The notes under the pieces are model-generated. The model was given only the letters and a program-made list of their open reading frames with translations, made no database searches and was not told the DNA's origin. From the NCBI GenBank assembly GCA_003445095.1, contig DLVS01000786.1, forward strand, positions 1 to 15,483: 15,483 bases of DNA. Direction: 5' to 3'. The stretch's first letter is position 1, and the number at the start of each line of letters is the position of its first letter. Below, in pieces: positions 8,113 to 15,315 of this stretch. Source of the DNA: Verrucomicrobiales bacterium (lineage in GTDB: Bacteria > Verrucomicrobiota > Verrucomicrobiia > Limisphaerales > UBA9464). The translations under genes and the position numbers were made by a program.

Positions 8113-8484
8113 GTGCAACGGACGTCCCAACATCGTGTCGTACTGGTTACCGCCCCCGACCTCGAAACGGCGCGCAGCCTCGCTCGGTCGGCGCTGACTG
8201 AACGACTCGTCGCCTGTGGCAATCTCATCCCCCAGCTCGAGTCACACTATTGGTGGCAGGGAAAAATCGAATCGAGCTCAGAGGTTTTGATCGTGTTCAA
8301 GACGACGTCATCCCGTTTAGCCGCGCTCGAACGCCTCATTGTCGACGAACATCCTTATGACACCCCAGAATTGGTGGTGCTTGGACTTCAATCTGGAAAC
8401 GCCAAGTACCTCCAGTGGCTCGCGGATTCCGTCAGCTCCGGGGCCGGTCGCAAGGCGAAGTCCCGCTCACGCCCGGCCAAGTGA
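8113..8484 (+). CDS. cutA: CutA family divalent-cation tolerance protein
   Basis: This is a 123-residue CutA1 homologue. CutA1 proteins are small, very stable ferredoxin-like trimers linked to copper and other divalent-metal tolerance; their biochemical role is still debated. The family pattern is clear: VVLVTAPDLETARSLA at the start, LVACGNLIP (32-40) with Cys35 at the position of the E. coli copper-ligand cysteine, YWWQGKIE (46-53), VFKTT (61-65), and HPYDTPELVVL (80-90) with His80. The family ends around residue 107. The last 16 residues (SSGAGRKAKSRSRPAK) are a basic extension of unknown purpose. The start is GTG, and the GGAG just upstream is unusually close (2-base spacing). The palindrome-rich leader suggests regulation. 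recN follows on the same strand after 94 bases and may be co-transcribed. Confidence 0.9.
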   Translation: MQRTSQHRVVLVTAPDLETARSLARSALTERLVACGNLIPQLESHYWWQGKIESSSEVLIVFKTTSSRLAALERLIVDEHPYDTPELVVLGLQSGNAKYLQWLADSVSSGAGRKAKSRSRPAK

Positions 8485-8578
8485 GTTTCCGAAGCGGCCG
8501 CGGGGACACTGCCGTTGATCCTCCCGCCAAAGAAAGCAGTTGGCATTTGCCGCGATCCGCTCGAAATCAAGCGCGCCG

Positions 8579-10243
8579 ATGCTCACCACGCTGCGGATTA
8601 AGAATCTGGCCCTCGTGGCGGACCTCACTCTCGAACTGGCCCCGGGTCTCAACGTCATCACCGGCGAAACCGGCGCCGGAAAGTCGGTTATTCTCGGCGC
8701 GCTCAATCTCGTGCTGGGTCAGCGTGCCGATCGTACGTTGATCCGAACCGGAGCGGACGCCTGCACCGTGGAGGCATCGTTTGATACTTCGCGGTTGCAG
8801 ATGTCCGTCGCCCCATTCCTGGCGGAGCACGGGCTGGAGGCTAGCGACGATGGCCAGCTCGTCATCAAGCGGACCTTCACCGCCGCGGGAACCAACCGAC
8901 AATTCATCAACGGTTCGGCCACTCAACTGGGAACCCTCGCCGCATTAGGTGATGGACTCGTCGATTTGCACGGGCCTCACGAACATCAGTCCCTGCTGCA
9001 GTCCGCGCGGCAACTCGCGATCTTGGACGCCTTTGGAGGGCTGGCCGAGTGCCGCGCCTCAGTCACCGGTCCGCTGGCTCGGCGACGCGACATGGAGCGC
9101 GCCCGCGCCGAACTCACGATCGATGAGCGAAGCTTTGCCCAACAGCTCGATTTGTTGCGTTTTCAAGTGCGAGAGATTACCGAGGCTCGCCTACGAGAAG
9201 GCGAAGACGCGGAAATCGAAAAGGAACACCGTCGGGCCACCCATGCGGCTCGTCTGCAAGAACTGGCGCAGACGTCCCTCGGATTGCTCACGGACCGAGA
9301 CGATGCCGTCCTTGCTCAGTTAGGCGCGGTGGGCCGACTCCTTCAAGACATGCAGCGATTGGATGCGGGCGCGGCGGCGTTCGTCGGCATCCAGGAGCAG
9401 GCGATGGCGACCTTGCGCGAGTTGCAGGCAGACCTCTCGCGTTACGCGGATCAGATGGAACTTGATCCCTCAACGGTGCAGCGCCTTGAAGAACGACTCA
9501 ACCTGTTGCAATCGCTCAAACGCAAATATGGGCATTCATTGCCGGAAGTATTGGCTTTCGGCGCGGAGGCCCAATCTCGACTCGCGACGCTCGAAGGTCG
9601 TGACGCCGAATTGATCCGGCTCAATCAAGAGCTCGCCGAGTTGGACCGGACCGTCCGCTCGGCGGGTGAAGTGTTGTCAGCGGAACGGCGAAAGCTCATT
9701 CCGAAGCTTTCGAAAGCAGTGGCGCGTGAGCTGGCAGCGTTGGGGTTTCGCCAGAGCAGCTTCCTAGTAACGCTGATTCGAGAGGAGACGCCATCAGCCA
9801 CCGGATTCGATACCTGCGAATTCCAGTTCGCGCCGAATCCGGGTGAACCCGCGCGACCGTTGCGAGCCATCGCTTCCAGTGGGGAACTTGCGCGAGTCAT
9901 GCTGGCATTGAAGACGGTGCTGGCGGCCGAAGACGAAGTGCCGGTGCTCGTGTTCGACGAAGTGGATGCGAATGTCGGAGGCGAAACGGCGACGGCGGTG
10001 GGCGCCAAGCTGCGCCAAATCGCCCGACAACATCAGGTCGTCTGCATCACGCACTTGGCGCCGGTGGCGGCGGCGGGTGACGCGCATTTTGTGGTGACCA
10101 AGGAGGTGGTGGGCGGTCGGACTGAGTCGCACGTGGAACGCCTCGATCGCGGTGAACGCATTGAGGAACTTGCCCGCATGTTGGGTGGCGTCAGTGCCGT
10201 CTCCCGCCAGCACGCCGAGGAACTGCTGGGCACTAAAGCGTAA
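8579..10243 (+). CDS. recN: DNA repair protein RecN
   Basis: RecN is an SMC-like ATPase that binds and tethers DNA ends during recombinational double-strand break repair. From ATG 8579 the protein is 554 residues, matching the E. coli length (553). It opens MLTTLRIKNLALVADLTLEL, the usual RecN start. The Walker A motif is GETGAGKS (29-36). The FINGSATQLGTLAALGDGLVDLHGPHEHQ segment (~104-132) is characteristic of the family. Heptad-rich coiled coil runs through ~150-350 with a central hinge. The ABC signature is SSGELARVMLALK (from 433), and Walker B is VLVFDEVDANVGG with Asp460/Glu461. The H-loop is ITHLAPVAAA. The ATG has only a poor ribosome binding site; an upstream in-frame TTG at 8540 would add 13 atypical residues, so I rejected it. 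No LexA-type box was recognised upstream. Confidence 0.96.
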   Translation: MLTTLRIKNLALVADLTLELAPGLNVITGETGAGKSVILGALNLVLGQRADRTLIRTGADACTVEASFDTSRLQMSVAPFLAEHGLEASDDGQLVIKRTFTAAGTNRQFINGSATQLGTLAALGDGLVDLHGPHEHQSLLQSARQLAILDAFGGLAECRASVTGPLARRRDMERARAELTIDERSFAQQLDLLRFQVREITEARLREGEDAEIEKEHRRATHAARLQELAQTSLGLLTDRDDAVLAQLGAVGRLLQDMQRLDAGAAAFVGIQEQAMATLRELQADLSRYADQMELDPSTVQRLEERLNLLQSLKRKYGHSLPEVLAFGAEAQSRLATLEGRDAELIRLNQELAELDRTVRSAGEVLSAERRKLIPKLSKAVARELAALGFRQSSFLVTLIREETPSATGFDTCEFQFAPNPGEPARPLRAIASSGELARVMLALKTVLAAEDEVPVLVFDEVDANVGGETATAVGAKLRQIARQHQVVCITHLAPVAAAGDAHFVVTKEVVGGRTESHVERLDRGERIEELARMLGGVSAVSRQHAEELLGTKA

Positions 10244-10338
10244 TTCACCATACCCCCGTTGCCTTCGTTCAACGTCTTGCGCTTCGGGGTGCGATGCCTC
10301 TTATGGCTCGACCTGGCGCGCCCGCAGAAACTCCGAAG

Positions 10339-10378
10339 CCTACTGCCTTCTGCTCTACGAGCCAAAGCTTGCAGTAGG
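10339..10378. repeat. Inverted repeat between recN and the enolase-like gene
   Basis: CCTACTGC (10339-10346) and GCAGTAGG (10371-10378) form a perfect 8-bp inverted repeat with a 24-base loop. It straddles the stop codon of the minus-strand enolase-superfamily gene, in the convergent interval after recN. No U-tract follows on either strand, so it could be a weak terminator or an mRNA 3'-end structure. The rest of the 111-base interval (10244-10354) shows only the short pair CGTTG/CAACG (10257-10261 and 10270-10274). Confidence 0.35.
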
Positions 10379-11800
10379 GTCGGGCAATGTTCGAACGATC
10401 TCCCCCTCTCGATAACCGAAGCCAGGACCGTGGATGCTCTGCAACTCGACGCAACCCGAGACCCGCCGGTAGAGCCCAGGATGAACTTTCGCCTCGGGTG
10501 CGCTGGCGTCGGGATAGAACTGCATGGCGTTCGTCTCGACCCCCATGATTGTGGGCACGTGCGCCGCGAGCAGGCAGTGCGGTATTTGGGCGAGCATAGG
10601 ATTGGTCAGGTCTTGGACCATTAGCGCCAGGCCGTGCGCTTGCGCCCAGCACGCCGAGAGCAAGGCGCCCGTCTGTGTTTTGCAGGTTTTGAGCGCGACT
10701 CCCGTCCAGCCGAGTTCGCGACCGCGACGAATCAGCTTCCAATCATGGGCGCTTTCATCGAGGAAGAGTGGTTTCCGCGCGCTGACCGTGTGGACGTCGA
10801 TGGGGAATTCCTCGAGCTCATAGGGGAACGGTTGCTCGACGTAGAGCAACATGTCGCACAGCCGCGGATGCTCGACCCGCAATCGGTCCAGAATTTCGCA
10901 GACGTAGGCCGGTTCGTGAACTGTGCAGTTGAAGTCGGCCGTGAGCCATTCGACTTCATGAGCCGAAGCCAGTCGGCCAACCTTGATGAGACGTTGGTAA
11001 TCCCAATCGGCGTCATTTCCTCGCAACTTCACTTTGAGGCATTTCAAACCGTCGCGCTGGATCCAATCGGCGAGCAGCACTGGATAGCCATCCTTGGGTT
11101 CGTCCCCACGCAGGTCGGATTCTTCAAGCGGATCGAGTCCGCCGACCAAATGCCAAGCCCGAAGTCGGTCGAGCCGTTGGGGCCGGAGGAAGTCACGTGG
11201 AAAGCGGCCCGCGAACGAAACGGCAACGTCTTCGGCGGGGCTGAGGAACGCACTCAAGTCGCGACTGAGGAAGTCGGGACCGTACGTCGAGTAGCTGGGA
11301 ACTCCGTGCAGATTTCCAAAGGCATCGTGGAGAGCGAGGTCGAAGGCAGAGCAGCACACCAAGGCAGCGAGCCACGGGAGCCGAGTTGAGAGTTGAGAGT
11401 TGTTGAGTCGACTGGCGTTGAAGTCTTCCACCAAGCGCGGAAGTAGGAGTTCCGTGAAGTCATAGCCCAACTCCAGAGGGTGTCCCCAATCGCCGAAGTT
11501 CGCCCACGCCTGAGTAAGGAGCTCGCAGAAGAGTTTCAGGGCGCTGTGGCGTGGCGCATACGGCGCAGAACTGGGCCAAACCCACTGAACGCTCAGCGGA
11601 GTTTCGCCCCAGCCGTACGCCGCACGCCCGTCGCGACTAACCACGCGCAAGCGGACGCGAGCGCAGGTGACGGAGGTCAGTGCCTCGGTGCCAAACTTCA
11701 GCGGCACGCGGGTCTGTACCGGCAGGAACCATAAGGTCGCACTGGCAACATGAACGTCGGTGCTGCGACCTTGTCCTGAAATAGTAAAGCGCGAGTCCAT
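10355..11800 (-). CDS. Enolase-superfamily (muconate lactonizing/mandelate racemase-like) enzyme
   Basis: This 481-residue protein carries the full catalytic set of the muconate-lactonizing subgroup of the enolase superfamily, which abstracts a proton alpha to a carboxylate and stabilises the enolate with Mg2+. The residues are K256-x-K258 (CLKVKLR), D289-F-N291 (TADFN), E322 (VEQPF), D348-E349 (FLDES) and K371 (VALKTCKTQTG). Spacing between the metal ligands fits the (beta/alpha)8 barrel. Family members are usually 350-400 residues; the extra length lies before the barrel, at about 70-245, with a Trp/Pro-rich N-terminal part. Substrate is unknown: dipeptide epimerase, muconate cycloisomerase-like and sugar-acid dehydratase activities cannot be told apart here. 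The gene starts 44 bases after gyrA on the same strand and is probably co-transcribed. GGAGG (11811-11815) lies 10 bases before ATG; it can pair with a nearby CTCC in a weak 4-bp stem. Confidence 0.82.
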   Translation of the reverse strand: MDSRFTISGQGRSTDVHVASATLWFLPVQTRVPLKFGTEALTSVTCARVRLRVVSRDGRAAYGWGETPLSVQWVWPSSAPYAPRHSALKLFCELLTQAWANFGDWGHPLELGYDFTELLLPRLVEDFNASRLNNSQLSTRLPWLAALVCCSAFDLALHDAFGNLHGVPSYSTYGPDFLSRDLSAFLSPAEDVAVSFAGRFPRDFLRPQRLDRLRAWHLVGGLDPLEESDLRGDEPKDGYPVLLADWIQRDGLKCLKVKLRGNDADWDYQRLIKVGRLASAHEVEWLTADFNCTVHEPAYVCEILDRLRVEHPRLCDMLLYVEQPFPYELEEFPIDVHTVSARKPLFLDESAHDWKLIRRGRELGWTGVALKTCKTQTGALLSACWAQAHGLALMVQDLTNPMLAQIPHCLLAAHVPTIMGVETNAMQFYPDASAPEAKVHPGLYRRVSGCVELQSIHGPGFGYREGEIVRTLPDPTASFGS

Positions 11801-11810
11801 TTAGGAGCGC

Positions 11811-11815
11811 CCTCC
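11811..11815 (-). promoter_or_regulatory. Ribosome binding site of the enolase-like gene
   Basis: On the minus strand GGAGG stands 10 bases before the ATG at 11800. The neighbouring GGCG-CTCC lets GGAG fold back in a short GGAG-ggcg-CTCC hairpin, which may modestly reduce initiation. It contrasts with gyrA just upstream, which has no such site. Confidence 0.6.
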
Positions 11816-11844
11816 AGCGCCGTGGATCGCTCACCCAGCTCACC

Positions 11845-14484
11845 TTATGCAGGCGGTGGCGCGGGTTCGGTCGACTCCGACGTTTCGTCGTCGTCCTTTT
11901 CGGAAATGACCGGTGCGATCGCCTGGAGACGGTCGTTCGCTTCCAGGTTGATGAGCTTAACTCCTTGGGTGTTGCGGCCGGCCTCGCGAATTCCTTGGAC
12001 CGGAATTCGTACCATCTGACCACCGCCAGTAATGAGCATGAGTTCGTCGGCATCGTTCACGGTCAGCGCGCCGACGATGTTCCCTGTCTTCTCACCGGTT
12101 TTCATCGTGATGACTCCTTTACCGCCCCGCGATTGGAGCCGGTATTCCTCGAAGTCGGTGCGCTTGCCGATGCCGTTTTCGCCCGCGACGAGCAAGGTGG
12201 CTCCCGGCACCACGAGCGCGCAGGCCACGACAGCATCGGTTTTCTCCAATTCGATTCCCCGGACGCCGGTGGCCGCGCGGCCCATGGAGCGGACTTGATC
12301 TTCCTGGAAGCGAATGCTCATGCCTTCCTTGGTAATGAGCACTACCTCGTTCTGGCCGGTCGTGAGTTTCACGTCCACCAGATCGTCGCCTTGATCGAGC
12401 GTGATCGCGATGATTCCTCCCTTTCGGACATTTTGGAAATCGCTGAGAGCCGTTCGTTTGATCGTACCCAGGCGAGTAACAAAGAACAATTCATGGGTCT
12501 GGGTCCATGTTAGATCTTCTTTGTTCGGGCCATACTTGGCTTCGACGCGAACGAGCGTCTGGATTTTCTCCTCGTTACGGAGTTCGAGCAGATTAGCAAT
12601 GGACCGCCCCTTCGAAGCGCGCCCCATATCCGGAATCTCGTGAACCCGCTCGACGTACACACGGCCGAGATTCGTAAAGAACATCAAGTAGTCGTGCGTG
12701 GAGCAGGTAAAGAGACGTTCGATGAAGTCAGCGTCCTCCGGTTTTTCGGATTCGCGGGTGGCCATGCCAATGACGCCTTTGCCGCCCCGCCGCTGGGCGC
12801 GGTAGCTCGACACATTGGTGCGCTTAATGAGGCCATTGTGCGTGAGCGTGACAATCACTCCCTCGTTCGCGATCAGGTCCTCGATTGCCATCTCGCCTTC
12901 GTCGGGGACGATTTCCGTCCGCCGCGGGTTACCGTGCTTGTCCTTAATCTCGGTGAGTTCCTTCTTGATGATCGCGAGGACGCGCGACTCTTTGGCCAGA
13001 ATATCGAGCAGGTCGCGGATGCGCTCCATCAGCTCACGGTATTCGCCTTCGATCTTGTCAATCTCGAGCCCGGTTAGCCGATAAAGCTGTAGGTCCAGGA
13101 TGGAATTAACCTGGCGTTCGGTAAGCGCGTAGCGGCCCCTGGTCAGGCGATCCTCACTCCGCACGATAATGTTCCAACGTTCAACCTGGGCGCGGGTCCA
13201 TTCGAAGGCGAGCAACTTGACCTTGGCCTCGTCGCGATTGCGAGAGCTGCGGATGATACGGATAAACTCGTCAACGTTGCGGAGCGCGACCAGGTATCCT
13301 TCGAGGATTTCGGCACGTTCCTCAGCCTGCCGGAGATCGAATCGGGTCCGCCGTAAGATGACCTCTCGGCGGTGCTCGATGTAGGCCGAGATGAGTTCAC
13401 GAAGCGCGAGTGTCTTGGGCTTTCCGTGGTCAATCGCCAGCGCATTGACGCTGAAGGAGACTTCGAGCTGAGTGTGTTTGTAGAGGTTGTTGATGACGAC
13501 CTTCGGGATGGCGTCGCGCTTGAGTTCCACCACCAGTCGACTGTTCTCGTCCGACTCATTTCGAACGCCGCTGATATCGGTGACGACTTTATTGTTCACC
13601 AGATCAGCAATCTGCTGTTCCAGCGCGGCCCGATTGACGTTGAAAGGAATCTCCGTGATGACGAGCTGCTCGCGATTGCCTTTGAGCTGCTCAATGCCGA
13701 CTTTACCTCGGAGCTTCACGCTGCCGCGGCCGGTTTCGAAGTAGTTCTTGATTCCTTCAATACCGCAAAGGATGCCGCCCGTGGGAAAATCCGGCCCCTT
13801 CATAAACTTCATCAACTGCGCCGTGGTGATGTTTGGGTTGTCGATCTGAGCGCAGACCGCGTCCACAACTTCGGCGAGGTTGTGAGGCGCCATGTTAGTT
13901 GCCATGCCGACCGCGATGCCGGTGCCTCCGTTGACAATGAGATTGGGAAAGGCGGCCGGGAAGACCGTGGGTTCGGTGAGGCGCTCATCGTAATTCGGAA
14001 CGAAGTCCACCGTGTCCCTATCCATGTCGGTCATCAGTGCCGCGCCGAGGTGCGTGAGCCGCGCCTCGGTGTACCGCATCGCCGCGGGAGGATCGTCCTC
14101 AATGGAGCCGAAGTTGCCTTTACCATCCACGAGGCGTTCCCGCATGGCCCAGGGTTGGGCCATGTGGACCAGTGTCGGGTAGATGACGGCTTCGCCGTGT
14201 GGGTGGTAATTGCCGGAGGTATCGCCGCAAATCTTGGCGCACTTCATGTGCTTGCGGCCGGGGATCAGCGAGAGCTGCTCCATCGCGAAGAGGATGCGGC
14301 GCTGCGAGGGCTTGAGGCCGTCACGTACGTCGGGTAACGCGCGAGAGATGATCACCGACATGGAGTAGTCGAGGAAGGAGGCCTTGATCTCTTCCGCGAC
14401 GTTAATCTTGGTGATCTTTTCGCCGATGGCGTAGGCGCCGCCGGACGGAGCCGGGGAGGACGGGGGATGGGAATCTTCGGGCAT
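11845..14484 (-). CDS. gyrA: DNA gyrase subunit A
   Basis: GyrA is the DNA-cleaving and wrapping subunit of the A2B2 gyrase, which introduces negative supercoils. The 879-residue protein has [20 protein letters not shown] (46-65), the catalytic tyrosine Tyr138 in [10 protein letters not shown], and [16 protein letters not shown] (187-201). The GyrA-box QRRGGKG lies at ~563-569, which separates gyrase from ParC/topo IV. The C-terminal domain shows the blade motifs of the DNA-wrapping pinwheel. The tail ([15 protein letters not shown]) is acidic, as in E. coli. The quinolone-determining helix reads [10 protein letters not shown] (94-103), placing Ala99 and Pro103 where E. coli has Ser83 and Asp87. 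ATG 14484 is the only reasonable start. It lies 3 bases after the toxin stop, in the same frame, with no Shine-Dalgarno (CCTTTTTTAGTCC precedes it). Translation by coupling to the toxin gene is therefore inferred. The enolase-like gene follows. Confidence 0.97.
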   Translation of the reverse strand: MPEDSHPPSSPAPSGGAYAIGEKITKINVAEEIKASFLDYSMSVIISRALPDVRDGLKPSQRRILFAMEQLSLIPGRKHMKCAKICGDTSGNYHPHGEAVIYPTLVHMAQPWAMRERLVDGKGNFGSIEDDPPAAMRYTEARLTHLGAALMTDMDRDTVDFVPNYDERLTEPTVFPAAFPNLIVNGGTGIAVGMATNMAPHNLAEVVDAVCAQIDNPNITTAQLMKFMKGPDFPTGGILCGIEGIKNYFETGRGSVKLRGKVGIEQLKGNREQLVITEIPFNVNRAALEQQIADLVNNKVVTDISGVRNESDENSRLVVELKRDAIPKVVINNLYKHTQLEVSFSVNALAIDHGKPKTLALRELISAYIEHRREVILRRTRFDLRQAEERAEILEGYLVALRNVDEFIRIIRSSRNRDEAKVKLLAFEWTRAQVERWNIIVRSEDRLTRGRYALTERQVNSILDLQLYRLTGLEIDKIEGEYRELMERIRDLLDILAKESRVLAIIKKELTEIKDKHGNPRRTEIVPDEGEMAIEDLIANEGVIVTLTHNGLIKRTNVSSYRAQRRGGKGVIGMATRESEKPEDADFIERLFTCSTHDYLMFFTNLGRVYVERVHEIPDMGRASKGRSIANLLELRNEEKIQTLVRVEAKYGPNKEDLTWTQTHELFFVTRLGTIKRTALSDFQNVRKGGIIAITLDQGDDLVDVKLTTGQNEVVLITKEGMSIRFQEDQVRSMGRAATGVRGIELEKTDAVVACALVVPGATLLVAGENGIGKRTDFEEYRLQSRGGKGVITMKTGEKTGNIVGALTVNDADELMLITGGGQMVRIPVQGIREAGRNTQGVKLINLEANDRLQAIAPVISEKDDDETSESTEPAPPPA

Positions 14485-14487
14485 GGA

Positions 14488-14931
14488 CTAAAAAAGGTCG
14501 TTCGGCAAACGGTCGGGGAACAGCGGGATGCTCAAATCGTGGGCGCCGGCACGAAGGCGCCGGTCGGTCGCGGCTAGCGGGAATTCATGGGCGAGGTCAC
14601 AGGTAGCGACGTGGATCGCGTCCAGAGTGCGCAGCAGAATTCTAGGATGGCAGCGGGCGATCGTATGGGTCGTTCGGTCGAGCACCCGGGAATCGAGGGA
14701 TTCCAAGATGATGGCCCCGTCTTCCAACCATGATTGGAATCGGTCCCAAGCACGCTGGCGGTCCGCGGGTTGAAGCTGGCCCGCCCGCTCTTTGCTGGCC
14801 AAGGCAGCAAAGACTTCGGCGCGGGCCAACTCCGATGAATGCAGCGGATGCCCTCGAAGCTCGCTTTCGAAAAAGGCAGAGTCCGCCTCAACTGTGACTA
14901 GTTTCACGAAGATCGCCGAGTCGCAGTACAT
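14488..14931 (-). CDS. VapC-like PIN-domain toxin (RNase)
   Basis: This 147-residue protein has a complete PIN domain, the Mg2+-dependent endoribonuclease fold of VapC toxins. Its four acidic residues are in place: Asp4 (MYCDSAIFVKL), Glu39 (SELARAEVFAAL), Asp104 (RTLDAIHVA) and Asp123 (ATDRRLRAGA). VapC toxins typically cleave tRNA or rRNA when free of antitoxin; the target here is unknown. I prefer ATG 14931, 5 bases after the antitoxin stop, because VapC proteins normally begin just before this D-S motif. A TTG at 14943 would overlap the antitoxin by 7 bases and add MVGV. Weak GAGG and TAGG lie upstream of the ATG. The last codons read CTT TTT TAG, giving a T6 run at the stop, and gyrA begins 3 bases later in the same frame. 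With all catalytic residues present, the toxin is likely functional. Confidence 0.9.
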   Translation of the reverse strand: MYCDSAIFVKLVTVEADSAFFESELRGHPLHSSELARAEVFAALASKERAGQLQPADRQRAWDRFQSWLEDGAIILESLDSRVLDRTTHTIARCHPRILLRTLDAIHVATCDLAHEFPLAATDRRLRAGAHDLSIPLFPDRLPNDLF

Positions 14932-14936
14932 CACGC

Positions 14937-15275
14937 CTACCAACCTCGCGCATCGCGATCTTCGCTGATGAGATCAGTGGAGTCTGGCCCGCCCGCCCAT
15001 GGGGGCATCTTCGCGAGATGGGCGGCGCTACCTGAGAAAACCTTCCGAGGCTTTGCGGTCTCCACCGGCACAAGCCGCGCCTTCGGTCGCCCATCCGAGG
15101 TGATCAGCACCTCCCGCCCCGCCGCTACCTTTTCGAGCAGGGCGGAGAGTGTGGCCTTGGCAATGCGTACCGACACGACCTCACCGAGCCCGGACCAGGT
15201 CACCGCTGCCGAATCCCGCAGGACAGCGGGCTCGGTCTCCGCGGAAAGGTACGTAACAGGGCGCTTCCGTTTCAT
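14937..15275 (-). CDS. Phd/YefM-type antitoxin (VapB partner)
   Basis: This 112-residue protein is the cognate antitoxin of the PIN toxin. The Phd/YefM-like DNA-binding and dimerisation core is VSVRIAKATLSALLEKVAAG (35-54) followed by REVLITSDGRPKARLVPVE (55-73). The C-terminal part, ending PDSTDLISEDRDARGW, is the variable toxin-wrapping segment; such DLI-x-x-DR-x-x-x-GW tails are common in antitoxins paired with PIN toxins. Residues 1-33 precede the usual fold start and are atypical. A GTG at 15176 with GAGG close upstream would give a 79-residue protein of normal length. ATG 15275 is given because it follows directly on the promoter, so its mRNA would be nearly leaderless. The gene starts 40 bases after gyrB, and the toxin follows after 5 bases. 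Autorepression through the upstream palindrome is expected for this family. Confidence 0.85.
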   Translation of the reverse strand: MKRKRPVTYLSAETEPAVLRDSAAVTWSGLGEVVSVRIAKATLSALLEKVAAGREVLITSDGRPKARLVPVETAKPRKVFSGSAAHLAKMPPWAGGPDSTDLISEDRDARGW

Positions 15276-15281
15276 GTCTTA

Positions 15282-15309
15282 AATGTAGTCACGCGTGACC
15301 ACATCGCAA
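15282..15309 (-). promoter_or_regulatory. Putative TA promoter with palindromic operator
   Basis: On the minus strand TTGCGA (15304-15309) and TACATT (15282-15287) are 16 bases apart, a fair -35/-10 pair. The spacer and -10 are covered by a 22-bp palindrome at 15283-15304. It has a perfect 12-bp core GTCACGCGTGAC and flanking ATGT/ACAT arms, with 10 of 11 base pairs matched. An operator overlapping the promoter is the usual autoregulatory site of type II TA modules. Predicted transcription would begin about 7 bases downstream of the -10, essentially at the antitoxin ATG 15275. Confidence 0.65.
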
Positions 15310-15315
15310 GTCTTT

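Noticed and set aside
8540..8578. Upstream TTG start for recN
   Set aside because: It adds 13 residues not typical of RecN; ATG 8579 gives the standard start and length.
10634..11389. 251-codon plus-strand frame opposite the enolase-superfamily gene
   Set aside because: Antisense to a protein with intact catalytic residues; no recognisable features.
13372..14337. Long open frame on the plus strand (321 codons) opposite gyrA
   Set aside because: It is a shadow of the highly conserved GyrA N-terminal domain and shows no domain of its own.
11845..14484. Possibility that the topoisomerase is ParC rather than GyrA
   Set aside because: The QRRGGKG GyrA-box, the blade repeats and adjacency to the GyrB tail all point to gyrase.
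14488..14496. T6 run as a programmed frameshift site joining toxin to gyrA
   Set aside because: The two genes are already in the same frame, so a -1 or +1 slip would take ribosomes out of the gyrA frame.
14488..14931. Possibility that the toxin is a gyrase poison of CcdB or ParE type
   Set aside because: The four PIN-domain acids and the RTLDAIHVA motif identify a VapC-like RNase; no CcdB or ParE features.
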